A stretch of DNA of 64,000 nucleotides, taken from contig NZ_CP103965.1 of the NCBI RefSeq assembly GCF_024970185.1, positions 4,793,001 to 4,857,000 of the forward strand, read 5' to 3'. Below are positions 27,828 to 36,457 of this stretch, piece by piece. Source of the stretch: Pseudomonas sp. N3-W (GTDB lineage: Bacteria; Pseudomonadota; Gammaproteobacteria; Pseudomonadales; Pseudomonadaceae). Every line of letters begins with the position of its first letter. Position 1 is the stretch's first letter. The notes below the pieces were generated by a model, which worked only from the letters and a program-made list of their open reading frames with translations, was not told the origin of the DNA and searched no databases. A program made the position numbers and the translations under genes.

Positions 27828-28838
27828 TTAAGGCAAAAGTCGGGCCGGCAGCAGACGCATCAGCTGCGTGTCGAACCAGGCCACGAAGGCCGGCGACGGC
27901 ACGGCATCGACCGCCAGATACCACCAATCGGCGGCGGCAAAGGCGCGGCACTTCACCGCGTCCTTTTCGGTCATCACCAACGGCAATGACGGGGTGAAAT
28001 TCAAGGCCTGCACGCTGTATTCGGCGTGGTCGGCAAACGCGTGGGGCACGGGCTGCCAGTGTAGCGTTTCGAGGGTTTTGAAGAAACGTTGCGGGTTGCC
28101 GATCCCGGCCACGGCATGCAGGCGCTGGCCTGGGGCGAAGTGGTCCAGCGACTGGCGCTCGCCGGTTTGCAGATTGACCAGGGCGCTGGGCTGCAACTGA
28201 AAGGCAAACCCGTCATTGCGATCCACCAGGGCGCCGTTATAAAGCACCGCGTCGACACTTTGCAGGCGCTCGACTGGCTCACGCAGCGGACCGGCAGGCA
28301 GGCAACGTTGATTGCCCAGGCCGCGAGCGGCATCGATCAGCACCAGTTCCAGATCCCGCGCCAGGCGGTAATGCTGCATGCCGTCATCGGACAGGATCAG
28401 GTCCAGCGGTTCGCTGGCCAGCAGCGCTTTGACGGCATTGCTGCGATTGGGGTCGATCATCAACGGCACGCCGGTGCGCTGCACGATCAACAACGGCTCA
28501 TCGCCAGCGACGTCGGCGCTTTGATCGGCCTCGACCCGCCACGGCAATTGAGGCGGTTTGGCGCCATAGCCACGGCTGACCACGCCAACCCGCAAACCGC
28601 TGCGCTGGCAGTGCTGGATCATCCACAGAATCAGCGGCGTCTTGCCGGTACCGCCCACCGTGATATTGCCGACCACGATCAATGGCACTGGCGGCTGATA
28701 GATTTCGCCCTCGCCCGCCAGAAAACGCTGGCGCTTGCCCATGACCACACGCCGATACAACCACTCCAGTGGCCGCAGCAGTTTCAGGGCCGGATGGCCG
28801 TTGTACCAGGCGTCGAGCAAACGATCGGACATGGCCAT
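27828..28838 (-). CDS. lpxK: Tetraacyldisaccharide 4'-kinase (lipid A)
   Basis: Phosphorylates the lipid A disaccharide at the 4' position on the inner face of the inner membrane. The 336-residue protein has the Walker [13 protein letters not shown] after an N-terminal amphipathic/membrane segment, and the DDGMQH motif with the catalytic Asp. The ATG shares a base with the exbD stop (TGATG). Confidence 0.95.
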   Translation of the reverse strand: MAMSDRLLDAWYNGHPALKLLRPLEWLYRRVVMGKRQRFLAGEGEIYQPPVPLIVVGNITVGGTGKTPLILWMIQHCQRSGLRVGVVSRGYGAKPPQLPWRVEADQSADVAGDEPLLIVQRTGVPLMIDPNRSNAVKALLASEPLDLILSDDGMQHYRLARDLELVLIDAARGLGNQRCLPAGPLREPVERLQSVDAVLYNGALVDRNDGFAFQLQPSALVNLQTGERQSLDHFAPGQRLHAVAGIGNPQRFFKTLETLHWQPVPHAFADHAEYSVQALNFTPSLPLVMTEKDAVKCRAFAAADWWYLAVDAVPSPAFVAWFDTQLMRLLPARLLP

Positions 28839-29266
28839 CAGTGCGCCGGCGCCGCCTCGACAGTGGTCATGCGCAAGTGGCTGAAACCGAGCTTGCCGGC
28901 AGCGTCCATGGCGGTAATGACGGCTTGATGCTGCGTCTTGCCGTCAGCGCTGATGGTCAGCGGCAGCTTGGTGTCGCCATTGGACTCTTTCTGCAAAGCG
29001 TCCATCAGGCTGGCCAGATCGTTCTTGGGCAACAACTGGTTATTGACCGAAAACACGCCGTCGGCGTTGATCGCAATCTCCAGTTGCTTGAGCTGCTGGT
29101 CTTCTGCGGGCGAGCCGCTGACGGCTTCGGGCAGGTCGACGCGCAATTGGGTTTCACGGGTAAAGGTGGTGGTCACAACGAAAAACAGCAGCAGGACAAA
29201 CACCACGTCGATCAGCGACACGAGATTGATGTCCACGTTCTCCCGTTGCTTGCGGCGGAATTTCAC
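28838..29266 (-). CDS. exbD: ExbD/TolR family biopolymer transport protein
   Basis: A 142-residue inner-membrane protein with one N-terminal helix ([20 protein letters not shown], about 14-33) carrying the conserved Asp of proton-driven ExbD/TolR/MotB proteins, then a periplasmic domain. It pairs with the upstream ExbB protein to form a proton channel that energises a TonB- or Tol-like partner. No tonB gene is adjacent. Its place ahead of lpxK is conserved in Pseudomonas. Confidence 0.92.
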   Translation of the reverse strand: MKFRRKQRENVDINLVSLIDVVFVLLLFFVVTTTFTRETQLRVDLPEAVSGSPAEDQQLKQLEIAINADGVFSVNNQLLPKNDLASLMDALQKESNGDTKLPLTISADGKTQHQAVITAMDAAGKLGFSHLRMTTVEAAPAH

Positions 29267-29898
29267 GCTTTGCCCTCGGCCAGATCAACGTCACGGTCAC
29301 CCTGCACCACTTCAACCAGCTTGATGGCTTCCTGCTCCATCCCCACCACCAGCTCATCGATGCGCCGTTGCAGGAACCGGTGGAAGAATACCGACGGGAT
29401 ACCGACGATCAGGCCCGATGCCGTGGTGATCAAGGCTTTGGAAATACCGCCGGCCAGCACCGCAGCGTTGGTGGTCATGCCCGTACTCATGAACGAACTG
29501 AAGATATCGATCATGCCCAGCACCGTGCCCAACAGACCCAGCAACGGCGCCATGGCGGCGATGGTGCCCAGCGCATTGATGTAGCGCTCCAGCTCGTGGA
29601 TAACCCGGGCGGCGGCCTCTTCGATGCACTCTTTCATGATCTCGCGACCATGTTTGGAGTTGGCCAGGCCCGCGGCGAGGATCTCACCCAGCGGCGAATT
29701 GGCGCGTAATTCCTTGAGTTTTTCCTTATTGAGCTGCTTGTCCTTGATCCAGACCCAGACCTGCCCGAGCAGATGCTCCGGGGTCACACGGCTGGCGCGC
29801 AGGGTCCACAGACGTTCGGCGACGATCGCCATGGCCGCGATGGAGCTCAGAATGATCGGCAGCATCATCCAGCCGCCGGATTTGACCAATTCCCACAC
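29263..29898 (-). CDS. exbB: ExbB/TolQ/MotA family proton channel protein
   Basis: A 211-residue protein with three membrane helices (about 8-28, 105-130 and 150-175; GTIAAMAPLLGLLGTVLGMI is the family signature). I chose the GTG at 29898 (VWELVKSGGWMMLP), with AGGGGG 8 nt upstream; the in-frame ORF to 29988 adds non-conserved residues. First gene of the seven-gene exbB-exbD-lpxK-Trm112-kdsB-ptp-murB operon. Confidence 0.92.
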   Translation of the reverse strand: MWELVKSGGWMMLPIILSSIAAMAIVAERLWTLRASRVTPEHLLGQVWVWIKDKQLNKEKLKELRANSPLGEILAAGLANSKHGREIMKECIEEAAARVIHELERYINALGTIAAMAPLLGLLGTVLGMIDIFSSFMSTGMTTNAAVLAGGISKALITTASGLIVGIPSVFFHRFLQRRIDELVVGMEQEAIKLVEVVQGDRDVDLAEGKA

Positions 29899-29997
29899 AG
29901 TGACAGCCCCCTCGAAAAAGTGCGCCACTCTAACATAGGGGGATCGGTCCACCGAAGACTGTGATGTCGCATCCGGTCGGGCTTTCATAACGTGCGG

Positions 29998-32232
29998 TTA
30001 TGGACCAAGGGGTGGCGGATCGCGCCAGAAGCGCCGCTCCAGGCGCATCGTCGAGGGCGGCTGGAAACTCCCCAGTTGCAAACGAATGGCACCGTGCTCG
30101 GCGCTGTCGTAGATCGCCATCCCAAGTTTTGCATAGCGTGCAATGACAGTCGGGTGTGGGTGGCCGAACGAATTGCCCTGGCCACGGGACACCAGTACCG
30201 CCTTGAATTGCAGCCCGGCCAGCAACGCCATCGACGACGAACTGCGGCTGCCATGGTGCGGCGCCTGCAACCAGTCGGTTGGCACCGCAAGCGGGCTATC
30301 GAGCAGCGCCCGCTCGGTGGGGACGTCGATGTCACCGGTCAACAGGAGTCGCTCGCCGCTGGCCTCAATCTGCAACACGCAGGATTTTTGATTGCTGTCG
30401 CTGGCCGCCGACCATTGCCAGAGCTGGAAGTGGACACCGTCCCAGACCCATTGCTCGCCACTTTCGCAAGGTCCGGCCTGCAATGCGCTGGACAGGCCAT
30501 CGGGGTCACCGCTGACTGTTCGCTGTACTGGCAGCCCGTTGGCCACGGCGTATGCGCCGCCGGCGTGATCGGCGTCGGCGTGACTGATGAGCATCAGGTC
30601 GAGGCCCTTGACCCCGAGTTTGCGCAACGCGGGCAACACCACCCGCTCCCCCAGATCGGAATCGCGCAAACGCGGCCCGGCGTCATACAACAACGTGTGA
30701 TGCCGGGTGCGGACGAGAATGGCCAGCCCCTGGCCGACATCCAGTTGCCAAACCTCGGCCATGCCCTCAGGCAGCAACTGCCGGGGTGGAAAAACCAGCA
30801 ACAGCAGCATCGGCCATCCCAACGGTCGCAACGGCACGCCACGCGGCAGCAATAACAGGACGGCCCCCAGAGCCCCTATCGCCCAGCACCAAAGAGGAAT
30901 GGCCACTGGCACCCACGCGGGCAGTTGACCGGCCATCAATGCCAGCCCCTTGAACATCAGTTCGATCAAACCGCCCGCCAGCCACAGCAGCCACTCCCCC
31001 ACATAAGGCAGCGGCAGCAACAATGTCCCCAGCAGGGCCGGAGGCAGCACCACCAGACTGATCCATGGCACCGCCAGCAGATTGACCAATGGCCCGCTGA
31101 CACTGATCGGCAACCCCAGCACCAGCAACAGCGGACACAAGCCGATTGCGATCAGCCATTGCGCTCGGGTCCAGGTCTGCCACCAGCGCCAGGGACCGAG
31201 GCGGCCGCCAAACGTGAAAATCAGCACCGCCACCGCAGCAAAAGACAACCAGAAACCCGGTTGCAGGCTGGCCAACGGATTGAGCAGCAGAACACCGTCA
31301 AAGGCCAGCAACAGCGGCCACCAGGCCCCGAGGTGACGAAAGCGCAAGCGCCATAACAGCACCAGACCGATCATTACGCAGGCGCGCCGCACCGGTACAT
31401 CGAAGCCGGCCAGCAAGCCATAGCCAAGCGCCGCCGCGAACGCCAGGCCACAAGCCCACGGCAACCAGGGTAGGCGCCCGGGCCACAGGCCATAGCGGGC
31501 CAACCCGGCGATGAGCAAATAGACCGATCCGGCCAGCAAACCGATGTGCTGCCCGGAAATCACCAGCAAATGAACAGTGCCGGTGTCCTGTAACACCTGC
31601 CAGTCCTCGCGGCTCAGCCCGGCGCCGTCGCCCAGCACCAATGCCGCCAGTGCTCCCTCCCGCCCCTGAGCGTCAACACTGAGCAGGCGCTGTCGGATAC
31701 CGTCGCGCCAGGCCCGCTGCGCCGGGGCCAGGCGCTGACCATCCTTGACCGAGCCAGTCGCGCCGATGCCTTGCGCCAGCAGCCAGGCCCCATAGTCAAA
31801 GCCATGAGGGTTGAGCAGCCCGGTCGGGCGCTTGAACTTCACCGCCAGGCGCCAGCGCTCGCCGCTCTGGACAGGCGGACCAGCATGCCAGGCCAGACGC
31901 ATCAACGACGGCAATGTCCCGCGCCGCGACTGTGCATCTGCGAGTTCGAAGCGCACCACCGTGTCGTTACTCTGCGGCAAGCCCGTGACCCGCCCTTCGA
32001 CCCAGCGCGTTTCGCCATCAAGCTTGATCGACAAGCGGTCATTCAACGCCGACTGCGCGTAGCCACAGGCCCAACTGAAGCCGAACAGATAAAACGCCAG
32101 TGGATACGTTCTGAACGGCAGGAGCATCAACCCCACCACCGGCAGCAACAGCCAAACCCATACCGGCGGCAATGCCGGTAAAAAACGTAACGTCAGGAGC
32201 CCGAGCCCCAGCGCCACCATCCCTGTGCGCAT
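29998..32232 (-). CDS. comEC: DNA internalisation competence protein ComEC/Rec2
   Basis: The 744-residue inner-membrane channel for single-stranded DNA uptake. The N-terminal part has several membrane helices and a DUF4131 soluble domain, the middle is the Competence domain (LLVISGQHIGLLAG onward), and the C-terminal part is a metallo-beta-lactamase-like domain with SHADADHAGG and HHGSRSS. I chose ATG 32232 (MRTGMVALG), with AAGGA upstream. No other competence gene is in the window; natural transformation cannot be inferred from this alone. Confidence 0.93.
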   Translation of the reverse strand: MRTGMVALGLGLLTLRFLPALPPVWVWLLLPVVGLMLLPFRTYPLAFYLFGFSWACGYAQSALNDRLSIKLDGETRWVEGRVTGLPQSNDTVVRFELADAQSRRGTLPSLMRLAWHAGPPVQSGERWRLAVKFKRPTGLLNPHGFDYGAWLLAQGIGATGSVKDGQRLAPAQRAWRDGIRQRLLSVDAQGREGALAALVLGDGAGLSREDWQVLQDTGTVHLLVISGQHIGLLAGSVYLLIAGLARYGLWPGRLPWLPWACGLAFAAALGYGLLAGFDVPVRRACVMIGLVLLWRLRFRHLGAWWPLLLAFDGVLLLNPLASLQPGFWLSFAAVAVLIFTFGGRLGPWRWWQTWTRAQWLIAIGLCPLLLVLGLPISVSGPLVNLLAVPWISLVVLPPALLGTLLLPLPYVGEWLLWLAGGLIELMFKGLALMAGQLPAWVPVAIPLWCWAIGALGAVLLLLPRGVPLRPLGWPMLLLLVFPPRQLLPEGMAEVWQLDVGQGLAILVRTRHHTLLYDAGPRLRDSDLGERVVLPALRKLGVKGLDLMLISHADADHAGGAYAVANGLPVQRTVSGDPDGLSSALQAGPCESGEQWVWDGVHFQLWQWSAASDSNQKSCVLQIEASGERLLLTGDIDVPTERALLDSPLAVPTDWLQAPHHGSRSSSSMALLAGLQFKAVLVSRGQGNSFGHPHPTVIARYAKLGMAIYDSAEHGAIRLQLGSFQPPSTMRLERRFWRDPPPLGP

Positions 32233-32368
32233 AAGCCCGTCCTTGAGAGTCCCCTCCCTAGGCATAGCCGTCCCGACGCATGGCTGTCGTTATCAATTGT
32301 CACAAAGTCTGAATGGGCGCTTCATGGAATCCAGACATACTTGCCGCCTGAACCGACCGAGAAGCCTT

Positions 32369-32884
32369 ATGCCCCGGCGCTTATTCAAACGTTACATGCC
32401 AGACCCAACCAGCATCAGGGAACACAAATCCTTACGCTTTCTCGGCACCCTGCTGCATGACCCGAACCTCTGGCACCTCAATCGCCACTCGGTAGCCCGG
32501 GCCATGGCGGTGGGTCTGTTTGCCGCGTTCCTGCCGATTCCGTTGCAGATGCTGGTGGCGGCGATTCTGGCCATCATGGTCCGGGGCAACATGCCGATTG
32601 CCGTCAGCCTGGTCTGGCTGACCAACCCGATCACCATGCCGGCCGTGTTCTTCTGCACTTATAAGACCGGTGCCTGGCTGATGAATGTGCCCGCCCGTTC
32701 GATGCCGGACGCATTGACCTGGGAATGGATCAGCGGCGAGCTTTCGACGTTATGGCAACCATTTCTGCTGGGTTCGGTGGTAACGGGGCTGGTGCTTGGA
32801 GCATTGGCCTATTGCCTGACCATGCTGTATTGGCGCTGGTGGGTGGGAAGGCAGTGGAAGCGGCGCAAGCAACGCCGGATGTGA
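32369..32884 (+). CDS. DUF2062 family membrane protein
   Basis: A 171-residue protein with a basic N-terminus (MPRRLFKRYMPDPTSIREHK) and DUF2062 helices at about 47-70, 75-100 and 130-155, ending in a basic tail. Function unknown. It is divergent from comEC, which is conserved in Pseudomonas. I chose ATG 32369; the longer in-frame ORF starting at 32225 overlaps the comEC start region. It ends 6 bp before a strong terminator. Confidence 0.88.
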   Translation: MPRRLFKRYMPDPTSIREHKSLRFLGTLLHDPNLWHLNRHSVARAMAVGLFAAFLPIPLQMLVAAILAIMVRGNMPIAVSLVWLTNPITMPAVFFCTYKTGAWLMNVPARSMPDALTWEWISGELSTLWQPFLLGSVVTGLVLGALAYCLTMLYWRWWVGRQWKRRKQRRM

Positions 32885-32890
32885 GAATGC

Positions 32891-32922
32891 AAAACGGCCT
32901 CCGAGGTGGAGGCCGTTTTTTT
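32891..32922 (+). terminator. Intrinsic terminator of the DUF2062 gene
   Basis: AAAACGGCCTCC and GGAGGCCGTTTT form a 12-bp stem with a 5-nt loop, followed by a T-run. Confidence 0.93.
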
Positions 32923-32993
32923 GTGGTGTCTGGACTGACCCCTTCACAAGTAAGCCCATGCCCACAGGGGATCTTTGGTGCGACATGGATTCA

Positions 32994-33025
32994 GTGTGGG
33001 AGCGAGCCTGCTCGCGAAAGCAGGC
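32994..33025. repeat. Single REP hairpin
   Basis: GTGTGGGAGCGAGCCTGCTC followed by GCG forms the classic Pseudomonas REP hairpin, at the 3' end of the ABC permease gene. Confidence 0.85.
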
Positions 33026-33039
33026 GACACGGTCCCGAA

Positions 33040-33819
33040 TCAGGTACGCATCCCGCGCCCACTCACCAGCAACCGCGCACAACCGACATACAGCACCACG
33101 GTCGCCACCAGCATGAAGGTAATCGCCACGCTGATCTTGATGTCCGACACCCCGAGAATGCCGTAACGGAAGGCGTTGACCATGTGCAACACCGGGTTGG
33201 CCAGGGACACGGTCTGCCAGAAAGGCGGCAGCAAGGTGATGGAATAGAACACCCCGCCCAGGTACGTCAGCGGCGTCAGTACGAAGGTCGGGATGATCGA
33301 GATATCATCGAAGTTGCGTGCAAACACGGCGTTGATGAAGCCCAGCAGCGAGAAGATCGTCGCCGTCAGCACCACCACCAGCAGAGTGATGCCCAGGTGA
33401 TGCACCTGCAAATGGGTGAAGAACAGCGACAGCAGCGTCACGATAACCCCGACCATCAACCCGCGCAGCACGCCGCCCAGGGTGTAGCCGATCAGAATCG
33501 TGTGCGGCGATACCGGCGACACCATCAATTCCTCGATGGAGCGCTGAAACTTGCTGCCAAAGAAACTCGACACCACGTTGCCATAGGAGTTGGTGATCAC
33601 CGACATCATGATCAGCCCCGGCACGATGTACTCCATGTAGGTGAAGCCACCCATGTCGCCGATCTGCCGGCCAATCAGGTTGCCGAAGATGACGAAGTAC
33701 AGAACCATGGTGATCGCGGGCGGCAGCAGGGTCTGCGGCCAGATCCGGGTAAAACGCCGGACCTCACGGTAAACGATGGTATTGAGCGCGACGAGGTTGG
33801 GCTGCAGCTCGGAACTCAT
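33040..33819 (-). CDS. ABC-2 type exporter permease (YadH-like)
   Basis: A 259-residue permease with six predicted membrane helices and the ABC-2 signature region (EELMVSPVSPHTILIGYTLGG). Its start overlaps the ATPase stop (ATGA). The pair matches E. coli YadG-YadH, a probable exporter of unknown substrate. Each half is a separate polypeptide, so the transporter is likely a tetramer of two ATPases and two permeases. Confidence 0.9.
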   Translation of the reverse strand: MSSELQPNLVALNTIVYREVRRFTRIWPQTLLPPAITMVLYFVIFGNLIGRQIGDMGGFTYMEYIVPGLIMMSVITNSYGNVVSSFFGSKFQRSIEELMVSPVSPHTILIGYTLGGVLRGLMVGVIVTLLSLFFTHLQVHHLGITLLVVVLTATIFSLLGFINAVFARNFDDISIIPTFVLTPLTYLGGVFYSITLLPPFWQTVSLANPVLHMVNAFRYGILGVSDIKISVAITFMLVATVVLYVGCARLLVSGRGMRT

Positions 33820-34748
33820 ACCGCCACCTTCGACAGATTTTTCTCCACCAGGGACACGAACAACTCCTCAAGGCGATTGGTTTTGTTGCGCAGGCTCAGC
33901 ACTTCGATGTTCTGCTGCGCCAGTTGGGTGAACAGCGCGGTGATGCCCATGGCCTTGTCCACCTGCACCTCCAGCGTATGGCCGTCGACAAGGCGGGTCG
34001 GATATCCCAGCAGCTGTGGCGTGGTGTTCAGCGTGTTCTTGACGTCGAGCAGGAAAGTTTCCACATGCAACTGGCTGAGTAACTGCTTCATGCTGGTATT
34101 TTCGACGATGGTGCCGTGGTCGATGATGCCGATGTTGCGGCACAACTGCTCAGCCTCTTCCAGATAATGCGTGGTGAGGATGATGGTAATGCCTTTCTGG
34201 TTCAGTTCGGTGAGGAACGTCCACATCGAACGCCGCAGCTCGATATCGACCCCTGCCGTCGGCTCGTCGAGGATCAACAGGCGCGGTTCGTGAACCAGTG
34301 CGCGGGCGATCATCAGCCGGCGCTTCATGCCACCGGACAGCGAACGGGACGGCACATCGCGCTTGTCCCACAGGCCCAGTTGGGTCAGGTACTGTTCGGC
34401 GCGTTCCTTGGCGATTTTCGCCGGAATGCCGTAGTAACCGGCCTGGGTCACGACAATGTCGAAGGTCTTTTCGAACTGGTTGAAGTTGAATTCCTGGGGC
34501 ACCACGCCGATGGAGCGCTTGAGCTGCGCAGGATTCTTGTCCAGGTCGTGACCAAAAATATTCACTGTGCCGCTGGTCTTGTTCACCAGGGTCGAGAGAA
34601 TGCCGATGGTCGTGGATTTGCCAGCGCCGTTGGGGCCGAGCAAGGCGAAGAAGTCACCTTCGGCAACATCCAGATCGATACCACTCAAGGCCTGGAAACC
34701 GTTGCCGTAGGTTTTGGTTAGCTGCCGGATGGACAGAGCGGAACTCAT
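33816..34748 (-). CDS. ABC exporter ATP-binding protein (YadG-like)
   Basis: A 310-residue ATPase: Walker A GPNGAGKST, Q-loop VVPQEFNFN, signature LSGGMKRRL, Walker B LLILDEPTAGVD and the switch His (ILTTHYLEEAEQ). The C-terminal extension is typical of ABC-2 exporters. I chose ATG 34748 (MSSALSIRQLTK); the Shine-Dalgarno is weak. The 133-bp gap upstream holds a hairpin (GGCGGCGAC arms) downstream of the GST gene that may act as its terminator. Confidence 0.92.
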   Translation of the reverse strand: MSSALSIRQLTKTYGNGFQALSGIDLDVAEGDFFALLGPNGAGKSTTIGILSTLVNKTSGTVNIFGHDLDKNPAQLKRSIGVVPQEFNFNQFEKTFDIVVTQAGYYGIPAKIAKERAEQYLTQLGLWDKRDVPSRSLSGGMKRRLMIARALVHEPRLLILDEPTAGVDIELRRSMWTFLTELNQKGITIILTTHYLEEAEQLCRNIGIIDHGTIVENTSMKQLLSQLHVETFLLDVKNTLNTTPQLLGYPTRLVDGHTLEVQVDKAMGITALFTQLAQQNIEVLSLRNKTNRLEELFVSLVEKNLSKVAV

Positions 34749-34881
34749 ATCGGATTTACGCACCAAGAAGGGAAGAAAGGAATAAACAAGGGCGGGCGGC
34801 GACTGAAACAACCACGGCGCATGAATGCAATGGTGCTTGTCGCCGCCACACAAGTACAGTCAAGTGTGTCGATAGTGAGTA

Positions 34882-35505
34882 TTAAGTCAACGCAGTCATG
34901 ACCGCTTTTTGGTACGCCGGACGTTGTTTCAATCGGCCATACCAGGCTTCAAGGTGTGGCGCGGGCGCACGTTCGATGGGCATTTCGAACCAGGCATAAA
35001 TGAAACAGCCAAGCGGGATATCGCCCATGCCGATCCCGTCGCCAGACAGATACGGTTTGCTCGCCAGCGCCTGATCGGCCATGGCCAGCAACTGCTCGCA
35101 CTCCTTGATTGCCGCATTGATGGCCGGCCAGTCCTGTTTGTCCTTCGGGGTGCGCAACACGCCCCAGAACACGGTGCGAAACGGGCCGGCAAAACTCGAA
35201 GTGGTCCAGTCCATCCATTTTTCCGCCGAGGCGCGAGCCTGGAGGTCTGCCGGATACCAGGCCGAATCACTGGCATGCCGGGCCATCAGGTAACGAACGA
35301 TGGTGTTGGATTCCCACAACACAAAACCGTCATCCTCGATCACCGGCACCCGGCCGTTGGGGTTCATCGCCCGGTATTGCGGTGTGTCCACGACACCAAA
35401 GGCGCCGCCCGCATCAATCGCTTCATAGGCCAGGCCGAGCTCTTCGGCGGCCCACAATGGCTTTCTGACATTCGACGAATTTTTCCGACCCCAGATCTTC
35501 AGCAT
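34882..35505 (-). CDS. Glutathione S-transferase family protein
   Basis: A 207-residue protein with an N-terminal thioredoxin-fold domain starting MLKIWGRKNSSNVRKPLWA, where a Ser pair could be catalytic, the cis-Pro (RVPVIED) and the Glu-Ser glutathione motif (LWESNTIVRYL), followed by an all-helical C-terminal domain. The substrate is not readable. It is monocistronic to judge from spacing. Confidence 0.9.
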   Translation of the reverse strand: MLKIWGRKNSSNVRKPLWAAEELGLAYEAIDAGGAFGVVDTPQYRAMNPNGRVPVIEDDGFVLWESNTIVRYLMARHASDSAWYPADLQARASAEKWMDWTTSSFAGPFRTVFWGVLRTPKDKQDWPAINAAIKECEQLLAMADQALASKPYLSGDGIGMGDIPLGCFIYAWFEMPIERAPAPHLEAWYGRLKQRPAYQKAVMTALT

Positions 35506-35548
35506 GACCGCCTCTTTTTGGATGAATGCGCAGGCAGCATACGCCGGA

Positions 35549-36208
35549 TCAGCCGCGACTCAAATCGCTCTGCATGTCGCCCAGCAGCGTAGGCGACTGC
35601 TCGCCGAACAAATGCGGATAGCACTTTTGCAGGTGCTCGAAAAAGAACACTTCGGGGACATCGGCGAACTGGCCATGATCCACCAGATACTCCATCAACT
35701 GCTCACCGTCGCGGTTGAAAGGGTGGAAAACACTGTCGTTGATCCCGTCGAACTCCAGCGGCGCCACATTGAACAGTTCACAGAGTTGCTGGTTGAACGC
35801 CGGCGTCGCCTTGACCCAGCGATCATTGAGATACAGTTCGGTGTAACCGTGCATGGCGAACATGTCGCTCTTGAGCAGTTCGAGCAGGCGCGGCGTAGAC
35901 AGGTGATTGCGCACGTCCGCCAGGCCGATGCGCGCCGCAATGCCGCAATGCCGCGCCGCACCGGCCAACAACGTGGCCTTGGGCACGCAATAACTTTCCC
36001 CGGTCGCCAGCGCATAGCTGCCACATAAGGTGTTCGGGTTGCGGCTGAAGGTATAGGGGTTGTACCGCACGGCTTCGCGCACGGCGTAATAGAGATTGAT
36101 CGCCTGCTCGAGCGGGTTACGACTGGCACCGCGGTGTTCTTCGGCGAACTCCATCACTGAGGGATGGTCACTATCGATGAAGCGGCCGGGACGCAGATAC
36201 TCGTGCAT
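35549..36208 (-). CDS. Transglutaminase-like superfamily protein
   Basis: A 219-residue protein. The Cys of ESYCVPKATLLAGAARHCGI (residue 74) and the His of MHGYTELYLND (residue 120) match the transglutaminase-like (papain-type) core. At the usual third position, after RWVK, the sequence is ATP rather than the canonical DPT, so the catalytic Asp appears replaced. I chose ATG 36208 (MHEYLRPGRF), preceded by AGGAGA; the frame stays open upstream only because it reads antisense through fadE. The biological role is unknown. It is divergent from fadE. Confidence 0.85.
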   Translation of the reverse strand: MHEYLRPGRFIDSDHPSVMEFAEEHRGASRNPLEQAINLYYAVREAVRYNPYTFSRNPNTLCGSYALATGESYCVPKATLLAGAARHCGIAARIGLADVRNHLSTPRLLELLKSDMFAMHGYTELYLNDRWVKATPAFNQQLCELFNVAPLEFDGINDSVFHPFNRDGEQLMEYLVDHGQFADVPEVFFFEHLQKCYPHLFGEQSPTLLGDMQSDLSRG

Positions 36209-36457
36209 GAGAACGATCTCCTGGGGAAGCCCCGAGTCTAGCGACAGGTTCAGCACAGAGATAACGACGTTTCGGCCAAACATGGGCGCATTGCCGCGCA
36301 GTTGGCGAACGATTTCCCACGCGTGTTGCCCACCGAACCTACAAATTTCATCCATGGTTTCCCACGATTTCAAACACATCGCTCTGACCACCCTGTTTTG
36401 CGGATGCCGTCTAAGCTCTGAAGGTTGGTTTTGCCCTGGTTTCACGGAGGATTGAAT

